Source of the DNA: Pseudomonas putida
GTDB taxonomy: Bacteria; Pseudomonadota; Gammaproteobacteria; Pseudomonadales; Pseudomonadaceae
DNA length: 64,000 nucleotides
Assembly (NCBI RefSeq): GCF_026625125.1
Contig: NZ_CP113097.1
Location: 372,001-436,000, forward strand
Direction of reading: 5' to 3'
In this document: in pieces, positions 1 through 8,734 of the stretch
Position numbering within the stretch: the first letter of the stretch is position 1
Layout of the letters: the number at the start of each line of letters is the position of its first letter
Position numbers and translations under genes: made by a program
Notes under the pieces: model-generated
Told to the model about the DNA's origin: nothing
Seen by the model: only the letters and a program-made list of their open reading frames with translations
Databases searched by the model: none

Positions 1-46
1 GGCCGGCTGGCTCTGCCTGGGCATGGCGGCATGGCGCTTAGGCTGA
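1..46 (+). CDS. C-terminal tail of a small membrane protein, probably DUF423 family (partial)
   Basis: Frame 2 reads AGWLCLGMAAWRLG and stops at 44-46. Only 14 residues are visible; the gene begins outside the window. The hydrophobic tail and the position upstream of thiS fit the DUF423 (YgdD-like) inner-membrane protein that precedes thiS in Pseudomonas putida. The family call rests mainly on remembered gene order, so it is tentative. Confidence 0.45.
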   Translation, partial: AGWLCLGMAAWRLG

Positions 47-86
47 CCAAGCGGTCCACAATCACGACTAATGGCGTGCACTGCCC

Positions 87-116
87 TTGGGTTAACGCGT
101 TGATCGGCGCTAGAAT
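87..116 (+). promoter_or_regulatory. Candidate sigma70 promoter of thiS-thiG
   Basis: TTGGGT at 87-92 and TAGAAT at 111-116 are separated by 18 bp and would start transcription near 123, giving a leader of about 27 nt before thiS. The leader is far too short for a TPP riboswitch. Confidence 0.45.
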
Positions 117-149
117 GCTGGCCCCCAACGCACAATGGTGGCCGTGCGC

Positions 150-350
150 ATGCGCATTCAATTGAACGGTGAACCCTACGAATTGCCCGCTGGCGAAAGC
201 GTCGCGGCGCTGCTGACCCGCCTGGAACTTACCGGGCGCCGGGTGGCAGTGGAATTGAACCTGGATATCGTGCCGCGCAGTCAGCACGACAGCACGCAGC
301 TCAACGACGGCGACCAGGTCGAAGTGGTGCACGCCATTGGTGGCGGCTGA
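150..350 (+). CDS. thiS: ThiS, sulfur carrier protein for thiamin thiazole synthesis
   Basis: ThiS carries sulfur as a C-terminal thiocarboxylate to ThiG when the thiazole ring of thiamin is made in the cytoplasm. The 66-residue product has the ubiquitin-like fold length of the family and ends in the essential Gly-Gly (VVHAIGGG). I chose the ATG at 150 (MRIQLNGE), which matches the usual family length; an upstream ATG at 135 would add five residues, but the GGTGG at 137-141 is placed to serve the inner start. thiG follows 54 bp downstream, so the two are probably co-transcribed. Confidence 0.93.
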   Translation: MRIQLNGEPYELPAGESVAALLTRLELTGRRVAVELNLDIVPRSQHDSTQLNDGDQVEVVHAIGGG

Positions 351-404
351 TTCCGGCCTGGTGATTCACCTGCAAGCCCAGCAATCTATTCCAGAGGATC
401 TCTG

Positions 405-1199
405 ATGAGCAACGTTCGTAGCGACAAGCCCTTTACCCTGGCCGGGCGCACTTTCCAGTCGCGCCTGCTGGTTGGCACCGGCAAGTACCGTGACATGGAA
501 GAAACCCGCCTGGCCATCGAGGCCTCGGGCGCTGAAATCGTCACTGTCGCCGTGCGCCGCACCAACCTCGGCCAGAACCCGGGCGAGCCGAACCTGCTCG
601 ACGTGTTGCCGCCGGACCGCTACACCATTTTGCCGAACACCGCCGGCTGCTATGACGCCGTCGAAGCGGTGCGCACCTGCCGTCTGGCCCGTGAATTGCT
701 CGATGGCCATAACCTGGTCAAGCTGGAAGTCCTGGCAGACCAGAAGACTTTGTTCCCCAACGTGATCGAAACCCTCAAGGCCGCCGAAGTGCTGGTCAAG
801 GACGGCTTCGACGTGATGGTCTACACCAGCGATGACCCGATCATCGCTCGTCAACTGGCCGAAGCAGGCTGCATCGCGGTGATGCCGCTGGCCGGCCTTA
901 TCGGCACTGGCCTGGGCATCTGCAACCCGTACAACCTGCAGATCATCCTGGAAGAATCCAAGGTGCCGGTGCTGGTCGATGCCGGCGTGGGTACTGCCTC
1001 CGATGCCACCATCGCCATGGAAATGGGCTGTGAAGCGGTGCTGATGAACTCGGCCATCGCCCACGCCCAGCAGCCGGTGCTGATGGCCGAGGCCATGAAA
1101 CACGCAATCGTCGCCGGGCGCATGGCCTACCTGGCCGGGCGCATGCCGAAGAAACTCTATGCCAGCGCGTCTTCGCCGCTGGATGGTCTGATCAAGTAA
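405..1199 (+). CDS. thiG: ThiG, thiazole synthase
   Basis: ThiG condenses 1-deoxy-D-xylulose 5-phosphate, dehydroglycine and the ThiS thiocarboxylate into the thiazole phosphate of thiamin. The 264-residue protein is full length. It shows the family start [19 protein letters not shown], the Schiff-base lysine at about residue 106 (NLVKLEVL), and the phosphate-binding end with [11 protein letters not shown] and [12 protein letters not shown]. The GAGG-like site at 392-398 supports the ATG at 405. It sits between thiS and trmB in one direction, as in other pseudomonads. Confidence 0.96.
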   Translation: MSNVRSDKPFTLAGRTFQSRLLVGTGKYRDMEETRLAIEASGAEIVTVAVRRTNLGQNPGEPNLLDVLPPDRYTILPNTAGCYDAVEAVRTCRLARELLDGHNLVKLEVLADQKTLFPNVIETLKAAEVLVKDGFDVMVYTSDDPIIARQLAEAGCIAVMPLAGLIGTGLGICNPYNLQIILEESKVPVLVDAGVGTASDATIAMEMGCEAVLMNSAIAHAQQPVLMAEAMKHAIVAGRMAYLAGRMPKKLYASASSPLDGLIK

Positions 1200-1208
1200 G
1201 AGCTACTG

Positions 1209-1931
1209 ATGACTGAATCGCAAGATACGCCGATCACCACCGACGGCGAAGCGCGCCCACACCGCCGCATCAAGAGTTTCGTGATGCGCGCCGGGCGCAT
1301 GACCGAAGGCCAGCAACGTGGCCTGGACCAGGGTGGCCCGCTTTATATCCTGCCGCTGGCCGACAGTCCGGTGGACTACGACCAGGTGTTCGGCCGCTCG
1401 GCGCCGCGCACCCTGGAGATCGGCTTCGGCATGGGCCATTCCCTGTTGGAAATGGCCGCTGCCGCACCTGAACAAGACTTCATCGGTGTTGAAGTGCACC
1501 GCCCAGGTGTGGGTGCACTGCTGAACGGCGTGCTGACCGAAGGCCTGAAGAACCTGCGGGTCTACGATTGCGACGCCATCGAAGTGCTCAACCGCTGCGT
1601 GGCCGATAACAGCCTCGACCGCTTGATGCTGTTCTTCCCCGACCCATGGCACAAGGCGCGCCACCACAAGCGCCGTATCGTGCAGCTGGAGTTCGCCGAG
1701 CTGGTGCGTCGCAAGCTCAAGCCGGGTGGCGTATTCCATATGGCCACCGACTGGGAACCGTATGCCGAATACATGCTGGAAGTGATGAGCGCGGCTCCGG
1801 GATACCGCAACCTGGCAGCGGACGGGGCTTATGTACCGCGTCCCGAAGAACGTCCCATCACCAAGTTCGAGCGCCGTGGTGAGCGCTTGGGCCATGGGGT
1901 TTGGGATTTGAAGTTCGAGAAGGTCGATTGA
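1209..1931 (+). CDS. trmB: TrmB, tRNA (guanine-N7-)-methyltransferase
   Basis: TrmB methylates G46 in the variable loop of tRNAs using S-adenosylmethionine. The 240-residue product has the SAM-binding motif [15 protein letters not shown] near residue 67, the signature [14 protein letters not shown] near 147, and [11 protein letters not shown] near 180. It begins 10 bp after thiG, so it is likely in the thi transcript although unrelated in function. A hairpin with a TTCG loop follows the stop codon. Confidence 0.95.
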   Translation: MTESQDTPITTDGEARPHRRIKSFVMRAGRMTEGQQRGLDQGGPLYILPLADSPVDYDQVFGRSAPRTLEIGFGMGHSLLEMAAAAPEQDFIGVEVHRPGVGALLNGVLTEGLKNLRVYDCDAIEVLNRCVADNSLDRLMLFFPDPWHKARHHKRRIVQLEFAELVRRKLKPGGVFHMATDWEPYAEYMLEVMSAAPGYRNLAADGAYVPRPEERPITKFERRGERLGHGVWDLKFEKVD

Positions 1932-1973
1932 TTGGCCGTTTGAGCCTTTCGATTGTGCGCTGATCTGCCTGTG

Positions 1974-1994
1974 CAAGCCCTTCGGGGCTTGTTT
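1974..1994 (+). terminator. Probable intrinsic terminator after trmB
   Basis: A 7-bp stem CAAGCCC/GGGCTTG (1974-1980 and 1985-1991) closes a TTCG tetraloop and is followed by TTT. The T-tract is short, so termination may be partial. Confidence 0.55.
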
Positions 1995-2046
1995 GCATTC
2001 AAGGCCCGGGGTGATTTCATGCGGATCACTTCGGCGCACCCTGTAT

Positions 2047-2071
2047 GGGCAGCCCAGTGGTAGGGCTGCCC
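2047..2071. repeat. Perfect hairpin between convergent trmB and DUF3392 gene
   Basis: GGGCAGCCC at 2047-2055 and GGGCTGCCC at 2063-2071 form a 9-bp perfect stem with a 7-nt loop. There is no T-tract. It lies between two converging genes and may act as a transcription or mRNA 3'-end barrier. Confidence 0.45.
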
Positions 2072-2098
2072 TGATGCCGGGGCAGCGTCCAGTGAGCG

Positions 2099-2425
2099 TT
2101 ATCCCCGCCGATCAGCGACCACGCCAATCAACACCAGCACCACCAACAGCACCGGCGCCAACGCGTAGTTGTTGAACTGGCTCAGGCCCCTCACCACCCA
2201 CGGCGTGGCATAGATCAACGCCGCGCCGCTGCCGATCATCACCAGCAGCGCCATGAACGGCACCCGCAGGGCTCCTGCCAGGCCGCCCAGCCGTTGTTCC
2301 ACCCAGCCCTTGATGTCGGTACCAAACAGCACCAGCAGGCAGCCTACCAAGGCCAGCGAAATCTCAGACAGGTTGCTACGGCTCCAGCGGGAAACCGTTG
2401 CCAGCAGGTCAAGTACCAGATCCAT
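2099..2425 (-). CDS. DUF3392 family inner-membrane protein
   Basis: A 108-residue protein with an amphipathic N terminus (MDLVLDLLATVSRWSRSNL) and three predicted membrane segments at about residues 22-38, 54-76 and 84-104. Length and pattern fit the DUF3392 family of gammaproteobacterial membrane proteins, whose function is not known. It is the last gene of the leftward metX-hemW run, 9 bp after hemW. No catalytic motif is visible. Confidence 0.75.
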   Translation of the reverse strand: MDLVLDLLATVSRWSRSNLSEISLALVGCLLVLFGTDIKGWVEQRLGGLAGALRVPFMALLVMIGSGAALIYATPWVVRGLSQFNNYALAPVLLVVLVLIGVVADRRG

Positions 2426-2434
2426 GGGTCATCC

Positions 2435-3622
2435 TTAGGTCAAGAAATACTGCAGCAGGTCATTGAGGAACAACTGGCCGCGGGGCGTGGCCACCAACCG
2501 ATCCGGTTCGACCTGCAAAAGGCCTTTTTGTTCGGCGGCGCGGCGGGCCTCAGCCAGCTGTGCCAGTGGCAGGCCGGTACGCTGGCTGAACATCTGGGCT
2601 TCCACGCCATCGGTCAGGCGCAGGGCGTTCATCAGGAACTCGAACGGCAGTTCGTCCACCGGCAGCAGCTTCTCGCCAGCCTTGAACGGCTTGGCCAGGT
2701 TCAGGTAGTCCTTGGGCAGGCGGGTCTTCCAGGTGCGCAGGATGCGCCCATCGGCAAAGGTCAGCTTGCCGTGGGCGCCAGCGCCGATGCCGATGAAATC
2801 GCCAAAGCGCCAGTAGTTGAGGTTGTGCTTGGCGGCACGCCCAGCCTGGGCATAGGCCGAAACCTCGTACTGCTTGTAGCCGTGGGCCGCCATCAGGGCC
2901 TGGCCAGCCTCCTGGATGTCCCAAAGGATGTCGTCCTCGGGCAGTTCCGGTGGCTGGTTCCAGAACACCGTGTTTGGCTCCACGGTCAGTTGGTACCAGG
3001 ACAGGTGCGTCGGCCCCAGGTCGATGGCCTGGCGCAGGTCGCCCAGCGCATCGTCCAGCGACTGATCGGGCAGGCCGTGCATCAGGTCCATGTTGAAGTT
3101 GTCGAAGCCGGCTGCCCGGGCCATGCCCGCTGCGCGGATCGCTTCGTCGCCATTGTGGATGCGCCCGAGCGCTTGCAGTTTGGCCGGCTGGAAGCTCTGC
3201 ACGCCAATCGACAGGCGATTGATGCCCGTTTGCCGGTACGCCTTGAACTTCTCCTGCTCGAACGTCCCTGGGTTGGCTTCCAGCGTGATTTCAATGTCCG
3301 GGGCGAAGGGGATGCGTTGCTCCACGCCGCGCAGCAGCCTGCCGAGGGCATGGGCGCTGAACAGGCTCGGAGTGCCGCCGCCGAAGAAGATCGACGAAAT
3401 CGGCCTCCCCTGAACCGCTGGCAGCTCTTGGTCGAGGTCGGTCAGCAGGGCATCGACATAGGCCTCTTCCGGAAGCTCAGGCCCGGCCGCGTGGGAGTTG
3501 AAGTCGCAGTACGGGCATTTGCGTACGCACCACGGAATGTGGATGTACAGCGCCAAAGGCGGCAGCGTGGCGAAACCCGCCACGCCAGGCTGGCGCGGCT
3601 GGGTGGGCAGCACTTCGATCAT
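2435..3622 (-). CDS. hemW: HemW, heme chaperone (radical SAM, formerly HemN-like)
   Basis: HemW binds heme and a [4Fe-4S] cluster and is thought to deliver heme to membrane respiratory enzymes; it is not a true coproporphyrinogen dehydrogenase. The 395-residue product has the radical SAM motif CxxxCxxC at C32, C36 and C39 ([17 protein letters not shown]), followed by [10 protein letters not shown] and the HemW C-terminal domain. The extra cysteine and N-terminal extension of HemN are absent. Its ATG overlaps the end of rdgB by 4 nt, implying translational coupling. Confidence 0.93.
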   Translation of the reverse strand: MIEVLPTQPRQPGVAGFATLPPLALYIHIPWCVRKCPYCDFNSHAAGPELPEEAYVDALLTDLDQELPAVQGRPISSIFFGGGTPSLFSAHALGRLLRGVEQRIPFAPDIEITLEANPGTFEQEKFKAYRQTGINRLSIGVQSFQPAKLQALGRIHNGDEAIRAAGMARAAGFDNFNMDLMHGLPDQSLDDALGDLRQAIDLGPTHLSWYQLTVEPNTVFWNQPPELPEDDILWDIQEAGQALMAAHGYKQYEVSAYAQAGRAAKHNLNYWRFGDFIGIGAGAHGKLTFADGRILRTWKTRLPKDYLNLAKPFKAGEKLLPVDELPFEFLMNALRLTDGVEAQMFSQRTGLPLAQLAEARRAAEQKGLLQVEPDRLVATPRGQLFLNDLLQYFLT

Positions 3623-4215
3623 GCCAGGCCCAGACGTTGGCGCAGCAGGACCATGGCCCGCGCGCGGTGGCTGAGCTGGTTCTTGTCGGCAGGCGCGAGA
3701 TCGGCGCTCGAGCAGTTGCGCTCAGGCACCCAGAACAGCGGGTCATAGCCAAACCCTTGATCGCCGCTGGCTTCGAACATGATGCGCCCATGCCACAGGC
3801 CTTCGCAGAGGATGGGCAGTGGGTCGTCGGCATGGCGTACCAGCGCCAGCACACAGACGAACTGGGCGCCGCGCTGATCTTGCGGGACATCCTTGAGTGC
3901 TTCGAGCAGTTTGGCGTTGTTTGCTGCATCGCCCTTACCGTCGGCATAACGCGCCGAGTAGATGCCTGGCGCGCCGCCGAGAAAGTCGACCGCCAGCCCG
4001 GAGTCGTCGGCCAGCGCCGGCAACCCGGAAATGCGTGCGGCATTACGCGCCTTGAGGATGGCGTTTTCGACGAACGACAGGCCGGTTTCTTCCGGCTCTA
4101 CCTGGCTGAACTCACCGATCGAGCGCAGTTGTACAGTCTGGCCGAGCATGGCCTGAAGTTCCTTGAGTTTGCCGGCATTGTGGCTGGCCAATACGAGTTG
4201 CTGGAGATTCATCAT
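3619..4215 (-). CDS. rdgB: RdgB, dITP/XTP pyrophosphatase
   Basis: RdgB hydrolyses non-canonical purine triphosphates (ITP, dITP, XTP) to monophosphates, keeping them out of DNA and RNA. The 198-residue product has the Ham1-family start [13 protein letters not shown], the metal/nucleotide motif [21 protein letters not shown], and the C-terminal SHRARAM. It overlaps hemW and the DUF4426 gene by 4 nt on each side, so the three are translated as a block. Confidence 0.95.
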   Translation of the reverse strand: MMNLQQLVLASHNAGKLKELQAMLGQTVQLRSIGEFSQVEPEETGLSFVENAILKARNAARISGLPALADDSGLAVDFLGGAPGIYSARYADGKGDAANNAKLLEALKDVPQDQRGAQFVCVLALVRHADDPLPILCEGLWHGRIMFEASGDQGFGYDPLFWVPERNCSSADLAPADKNQLSHRARAMVLLRQRLGLA

Positions 4216-4646
4216 TCGCCTGGGAACACTTCCTGGTTGAAGCTGAGTTTATGACTGATCCCGCCGGTTTCGACATTCAGGTCGAAGGTCAGCGTCTCGG
4301 CCTGGTCGATCTTGAACTGGGCGATATAGTAGATCGCGCCGCGATCGGTGATTTGCTTGAACGATAACGGGTTGCTGCGCCCGGTGAGGTCTTTCACCGT
4401 GCCGCTGACCACCGCCATGGCGGGTTTGCTGGCCTTGAGCACGGCAATGTTGAGCACCCCCTGATTCTTGCTGCGTACAAGCCCAGTGGCGGCGGCAATG
4501 TCCGGCTGCAGCATGCTGGAGGTGAAGGCGCTGTAGTGCACCGTCACGTCGCCGAACACCTCCTTGCGCTCGGCTTTGGCGGCATCGGCCGCCAGTGCCG
4601 GCAGCGCCAGGCACAGGCTGATCAGGAACAGGGCTAGGCGACGCAT
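4212..4646 (-). CDS. DUF4426 family periplasmic protein
   Basis: A 144-residue protein with a clear signal peptide (hydrophobic residues 4-18, cleavage after about LPALA). The mature part has the DUF4426 signature around [19 protein letters not shown] and ends in [13 protein letters not shown]. The family is always found beside metW/rdgB in pseudomonads and relatives, but its role is unknown. It lies 22 bp after metW and overlaps rdgB by 4 nt. Confidence 0.8.
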   Translation of the reverse strand: MRRLALFLISLCLALPALAADAAKAERKEVFGDVTVHYSAFTSSMLQPDIAAATGLVRSKNQGVLNIAVLKASKPAMAVVSGTVKDLTGRSNPLSFKQITDRGAIYYIAQFKIDQAETLTFDLNVETGGISHKLSFNQEVFPGE

Positions 4647-4668
4647 GGGGCGATTCCTCTGCTGGGCG

Positions 4669-5289
4669 TCAGACCGCGAGCGGGTGCTCCTGCAGGCCTG
4701 GGCTACTGACGCGGTAGATGCCGATTTCCCCTAACAGATTAGGCCAAAGCCGGCCGCCCCACCCGTTGCGGTGCAAGTGGTCGACGGCCAGGCGGTCCAG
4801 GACTTTGGCGCGGCGCTCATGGCACAGCTGTTCGAAGTCGGCGAATGTGCAGAAGTGGATGTTCGGCGTGTTGTACCAGGTGTACGGCATGAAGTCCGAA
4901 ACCGGCATGCGGCCTTTGGTTGCCAGGTACCAGCGGCAACGCCAGTGGCCGAAGTTCGGGAAGGTGATGATGCACTGGCGGCCCACCCGAAGCATCTCGT
5001 CGAGAATGCGGTCGGGGTACTCCACGGCCTGCAGGGCCTGGGTCATGATCACAACGTCGAAGCTGTTGCTGGCGAAGTTGCCCAGGCCTTTGTCCAGGTC
5101 CTGTTCGATGACGTTGACGCCTTTGGCCACGCACGCGGCGATGTTGTCGGGGTCGATTTCCAGCCCGTAGCCTGTAACCTGCTTGCGGTCACGCAGCGAA
5201 GCCAGCAGCTCGCCACTGCCGCAGCCCAGGTCGAGTACCCGGCTGCCGGCGGGAATCCAGTCGTGGATGATTTCCAGATCGGCTCTCAT
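4669..5289 (-). CDS. metW: MetW, methionine biosynthesis partner of MetX
   Basis: MetW is a small methyltransferase-fold protein that works with MetX in the homoserine acylation step of methionine synthesis; in several bacteria MetX needs MetW for activity. The 206-residue product has the SAM-fold motif VLDLGCGSGELLASL near residue 18, the family sequence VIEQDLDKGL, and NIHFCTFADFEQLC. It follows metX by 7 bp in the same operon, the usual proteobacterial pairing. Confidence 0.94.
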   Translation of the reverse strand: MRADLEIIHDWIPAGSRVLDLGCGSGELLASLRDRKQVTGYGLEIDPDNIAACVAKGVNVIEQDLDKGLGNFASNSFDVVIMTQALQAVEYPDRILDEMLRVGRQCIITFPNFGHWRCRWYLATKGRMPVSDFMPYTWYNTPNIHFCTFADFEQLCHERRAKVLDRLAVDHLHRNGWGGRLWPNLLGEIGIYRVSSPGLQEHPLAV

Positions 5290-5296
5290 GCTGTCC

Positions 5297-6436
5297 TCAG
5301 ATGGCGATGCGGTTCATGTAGTTCGCGAAACCCTGCATGTAGCGAGGCGTGGGAATCAGGAAGGCATCGTGCCCGTAAGGGGAATCGATCTCCAGGTAAC
5401 AGACGTTCTTGCGTGCCGCCATCAGGGCATTGACGATCTCACGCGAGCGAGCCGGCGAGAACCGCCAGTCGGTGGTGAACGACATGATGCAGTAGTCGGC
5501 TGTGACGTGGGCCAGGGTCGCGGCCAGGTCGCCGCCATTGGCTGCCGCCGGGTCGAAGTAGTCCAGCGCCTTGGTCATCAGCAGGTAGGTGTTGGCGTCG
5601 AAGCGCCCGGAGAACTCTTCGCCCTGATAGCGCAGGTAGCTCTCTACCTGGAATTCCACGCTGTGGAAGTCGTAATTGAGCTTGTCGCTCTTGAGCTCCC
5701 GGCCAAACTTTTCACCCATCGAGTCGTCGGACAGGTAGGTGATATGCCCGACCATGCGCGCCAGCATCAGACCACGCTTGGGGATCACGCCCTGGTCCTG
5801 GAACGAGCCGCCGTGGAATTCAGGGTCGGTGAGGATGGCCTGGCGCGCCACTTCGTTGAAGGCGATGTTCTGCGCCGACAACTTAGGTGCCGAGGCAATG
5901 TCGACGCAATGGCGCACGCGGTCGGGGTAGGTCATGGTCCACTGCAGGGCCTGCATGCCGCCGAGGCTTCCGCCGACGATGGCCGCCCACTGCTGGATGC
6001 CCAGGCGATCGGCCAGGCGTGCCTGGCTGTGTACCCAGTCTTCGACGGTCAATACCGGGAAATCGGCGCCATACGGCTTGCCGGTGGCGGGGTTGACGCT
6101 GCTGGGGCCAGTGCTGCCGTTGCAGCCACCGAGGTTGTTCAGGCTGACCACGAAGAAACGGTTGGTGTCGATCGGCTTGCCGGGGCCGATGCAGCTGTCC
6201 CACCAGCCGGGCTTGCGGTCGGTGGCAGCGTGGTAGCCGGCCGCGTGATGGTGGCCAGACAGCGCATGGCAGATCAGCACAGCATTGCTGGCGTTGGTAT
6301 TGAGGGTGCCATAGGTCTCGTAGACCAGCTCGTAGCTGGCCAGGGAGCGGCCACAGGCCAAGGCCAGCGGTTCATCGAACCGGGCTATTTGCGGTGTAAC
6401 CAGACCGACGGAATCTTCGGGAAGGACAGTGGACAT
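5297..6436 (-). CDS. metX: MetX, homoserine O-acyltransferase (probably succinyltransferase)
   Basis: MetX acylates L-homoserine in the first committed step of methionine synthesis. This 379-residue alpha/beta hydrolase-fold protein has the nucleophile Ser157 in the elbow [25 protein letters not shown] near residue 57 and the catalytic His in [11 protein letters not shown] close to the C terminus. Pseudomonas MetX enzymes mostly use succinyl-CoA although the fold is shared with acetyltransferases; the sequence alone does not settle which donor is used. No SAM riboswitch is seen in the short upstream gap. Confidence 0.93.
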   Translation of the reverse strand: MSTVLPEDSVGLVTPQIARFDEPLALACGRSLASYELVYETYGTLNTNASNAVLICHALSGHHHAAGYHAATDRKPGWWDSCIGPGKPIDTNRFFVVSLNNLGGCNGSTGPSSVNPATGKPYGADFPVLTVEDWVHSQARLADRLGIQQWAAIVGGSLGGMQALQWTMTYPDRVRHCVDIASAPKLSAQNIAFNEVARQAILTDPEFHGGSFQDQGVIPKRGLMLARMVGHITYLSDDSMGEKFGRELKSDKLNYDFHSVEFQVESYLRYQGEEFSGRFDANTYLLMTKALDYFDPAAANGGDLAATLAHVTADYCIMSFTTDWRFSPARSREIVNALMAARKNVCYLEIDSPYGHDAFLIPTPRYMQGFANYMNRIAI

Positions 6437-6486
6437 CGACCCTGCTCACGCTTGACGGAGGCGTAAGTCTAAAGAGCGCTACCCCC

Positions 6487-6510
6487 AGCGGCAAGCAAAG
6501 GCTTGCCGCT
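6487..6510. repeat. Perfect 10-bp hairpin between yggT and metX
   Basis: AGCGGCAAGC (6487-6496) and GCTTGCCGCT (6501-6510) pair around an AAAG loop. No T-tract follows in either direction. The arm sequence is the same GCAAGC/GCTTGC unit that makes up the heptamer clusters elsewhere in the window. Confidence 0.5.
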
Positions 6511-6524
6511 GAGAACAACAGGGG

Positions 6525-7115
6525 TCAGATCATCCGCCACAGTTCCTGCGGCATGCCGGCATAGGCTGCCAGCGGGGGCATGACGAACGATTGCAGCACC
6601 TGGATCGCGATGAAGGCGAAGATCGGCGAAATGTCCATGCCGCCCAGGTTGGGTACGATGCGGCGGAACGGCGCCAGCACGGGTTCGCTGATCTGGTAGG
6701 CCAGCTCGGCCGCTGGGTTGTGGCTGTTCGGCGCCACCCAGGACACGATCACCATGACGATCATCGCGACCCAGAAAATCTTCAGGAACAGCGAGGTGAT
6801 GCCGATGATCGCCCACATCAGCAGGTGCAGCACATCACCGAAGGTGCCGTAGGTCACCATCAGCACGAAGCCCATCAGCAGAGCCTGGATCACCACTGCC
6901 AGCAGCAGCGACGAGGTATCCAGGCCGCCGACGCTTGGGATGATGCGACGGATCGGCTTGAGCAGCGGTTGCGTGGCGCGCACCGCGAATTGGCACAGCG
7001 GGTTGTAGAAGTTGGCCTTTACCAGCTGTAGCACGAAACGCAGCAGGACGATCACCAGGTACAGGCTGACCAGGGTTTGCACCACGAAGATCGCGGCGCC
7101 GGACAATGCATTCAT
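6525..7115 (-). CDS. YggT family membrane protein
   Basis: A 196-residue integral membrane protein with two copies of the YGGT module, each holding a pair of hydrophobic segments and a NP/NPL turn motif (FYNPLCQFAVRATQPLLKP and NSHNPAAELAYQISEPVLAP). YggT proteins are linked to osmotic shock tolerance and, in some lineages, to membrane protein placement, but the mechanism is not defined. It follows proC by 10 bp, the widespread yggS-proC-yggT order. Confidence 0.9.
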   Translation of the reverse strand: MNALSGAAIFVVQTLVSLYLVIVLLRFVLQLVKANFYNPLCQFAVRATQPLLKPIRRIIPSVGGLDTSSLLLAVVIQALLMGFVLMVTYGTFGDVLHLLMWAIIGITSLFLKIFWVAMIVMVIVSWVAPNSHNPAAELAYQISEPVLAPFRRIVPNLGGMDISPIFAFIAIQVLQSFVMPPLAAYAGMPQELWRMI

Positions 7116-7125
7116 CTAAGACTCC

Positions 7126-7944
7126 TTATTTGCCCAATTGCTCGGCCAGCTCGGCAGAACGCTTCGCTGCGGCGGCCAGTGCCTGCTCGACAATGGCTTC
7201 GAAACCGTTGCTCTGGAACGACTTGATCGCGGCCTCTGTGGTGCCGGCTGGCGAAGTGACCCGGCGGCGCAGCTCGGCGGCGTCAACGTCGCTGGCCACC
7301 GCCATGTGCGCGGCACCCAGTGCGGTCTGCAGGGTCAGCTGGGTAGCGGTTTCGCGTGGCAGACCAAGCTTCTCGCCGGCGGCAGTCATGGCTTCGATCA
7401 GCAGGAAGAAATAGGCCGGACCGCTGCCCGAAACCGCTGTCACGGCATCGAGCTGGTGTTCGTGCTCAAGCCACAAGGCGGTGCCCACGGCCGATAGCAG
7501 CTGCTCGGCCTGCTGGTGCTGTGTGCTGGTGACTTCGGCGGTGGCATACAGCCCGCTGACGCCTTGGCGCAGCAGGGCCGGCGTGTTGGGCATGCAACGT
7601 ACCACCGGGCGGGCGCCTAGCCAGGCCTGAAGGCTGGCGCAGGTGATGCCGGCGGCAATCGAAACGATCAGTTGGCCATCCTGCAGGTTCGGCTGCAGGG
7701 CCTCGCAGACGGTTTTCATCACCTGCGGTTTGACTGCCAGGACGATCACGTCGGCCCCGGCGGTGGCTTGTGCGTTGTCTTCGAATACCTCGATACCGTG
7801 CTCGGCCTGGACCCGGGTGCGGGTTTCGGCGCCTGGATCGCTGGCGCGGATCTGCGTGGCGTCCAGGCCTTGGGCGCGCAGGCCGCCGATCAGGCTGGCA
7901 GCCATGTTGCCGGCGCCGATGAAAGCAATACGTGTCTTGCTCAT
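7126..7944 (-). CDS. proC: ProC, pyrroline-5-carboxylate reductase
   Basis: ProC reduces 1-pyrroline-5-carboxylate to L-proline with NAD(P)H, the last step of proline synthesis. The 272-residue product is full length, with the N-terminal dinucleotide motif FIGAGNMAASLIGG, AVKPQVM near residue 75, CMPNTPALLRQGVSGLYA, and the C-terminal dimer-domain signature with SGSGPAYFFLLIEAM and LRRRVTSPAGTTEAA. It lies 38 bp downstream of yggS. Confidence 0.96.
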   Translation of the reverse strand: MSKTRIAFIGAGNMAASLIGGLRAQGLDATQIRASDPGAETRTRVQAEHGIEVFEDNAQATAGADVIVLAVKPQVMKTVCEALQPNLQDGQLIVSIAAGITCASLQAWLGARPVVRCMPNTPALLRQGVSGLYATAEVTSTQHQQAEQLLSAVGTALWLEHEHQLDAVTAVSGSGPAYFFLLIEAMTAAGEKLGLPRETATQLTLQTALGAAHMAVASDVDAAELRRRVTSPAGTTEAAIKSFQSNGFEAIVEQALAAAAKRSAELAEQLGK

Positions 7945-7982
7945 GTCAGGTCCTTGAGGGAAAGAGTGAGTAAAGCATGGAA

Positions 7983-8669
7983 TCAGACGGGGCCGTAGCT
8001 GCGGGCCCCGAACAGGGCGGTGCCGATACGCACCCAGGTCGCACCCTGCGCGATGGCGGCTTCCAAGTCATGGCTCATGCCCATGGACAGGGTATCAAGG
8101 CCAAGATTCAGGCCCTCCTGCAGCTGGCGCAGGCTGGCAAAGGCGGCTTCTTGCTCGGCGCGGTCTTCGCTGGGTTCGGGGATGGCCATCAGCCCGCGCA
8201 GGCGCAGGTTGGGCAGTGTGGCCACGGCATTGGCCAGGCCCGGCAAGTCCTCGGGCGCATAGCCCGATTTGCTGGCCTCGCCGCTGACATTCACCTGCAG
8301 GCAGATGTTCAGTGGCGGCAGGCTGGGTGGGCGCTGTTCAGACAGGCGTTGGGCGATCTTCAGGCGGTCCACGGAGTGTACCCAGTCGAAATGCTCGGCA
8401 ATGGCTTTGGTCTTGTTCGACTGAATGGGGCCGATGAAGTGCCAGATCAAGGGCAAGTCCTGCAGGTCCTGCTGTTTGGCCAGGGCTTCCTGCAGGTAGT
8501 TCTCACCGAAATCGCATACCCCTGCGGCATGCAGCTCGCGGATGGCACTGGCCGGTTTGGTCTTGCTGACTGCCAGCAACGTGAGGCTGGCCGGGTCGCG
8601 CCCAGCCGCCTTGGCTGCGCTATCGATACGGGCGGCAAGGGCGCGAAGGTTGTCTGCTATGGTGGACAT
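7983..8669 (-). CDS. yggS: YggS/PipY family pyridoxal-phosphate homeostasis protein (PLPBP)
   Basis: PLPBP proteins bind PLP without known enzymatic turnover and keep vitamin B6 and amino/keto acid pools balanced. The 228-residue product has the PLP lysine at about residue 36 (LLAVSKTKPASAI), FGENYLQEAL, WHFIGPIQSNK and the C-terminal SMGMSHDLEAAI with VRIGTALFGAR. It is the first gene of the leftward run and is divergent from pilT. Confidence 0.95.
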   Translation of the reverse strand: MSTIADNLRALAARIDSAAKAAGRDPASLTLLAVSKTKPASAIRELHAAGVCDFGENYLQEALAKQQDLQDLPLIWHFIGPIQSNKTKAIAEHFDWVHSVDRLKIAQRLSEQRPPSLPPLNICLQVNVSGEASKSGYAPEDLPGLANAVATLPNLRLRGLMAIPEPSEDRAEQEAAFASLRQLQEGLNLGLDTLSMGMSHDLEAAIAQGATWVRIGTALFGARSYGPV

Positions 8670-8734
8670 GGATCGATGCCGTTGGCTCAGGAGTCAGCGG
8701 CATTCTACCTGCTTGATGGCCGTTGGGGAGTCTC

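Noticed and set aside
47..149. A TPP riboswitch upstream of thiS
   Set aside because: Only about 27 nt lie between the best promoter and the start codon, and the conserved THI-box elements are not visible.
2294..3748. A 484-codon frame antisense to hemW
   Set aside because: hemW has the radical SAM motif and operon context; the antisense product shows no family features.
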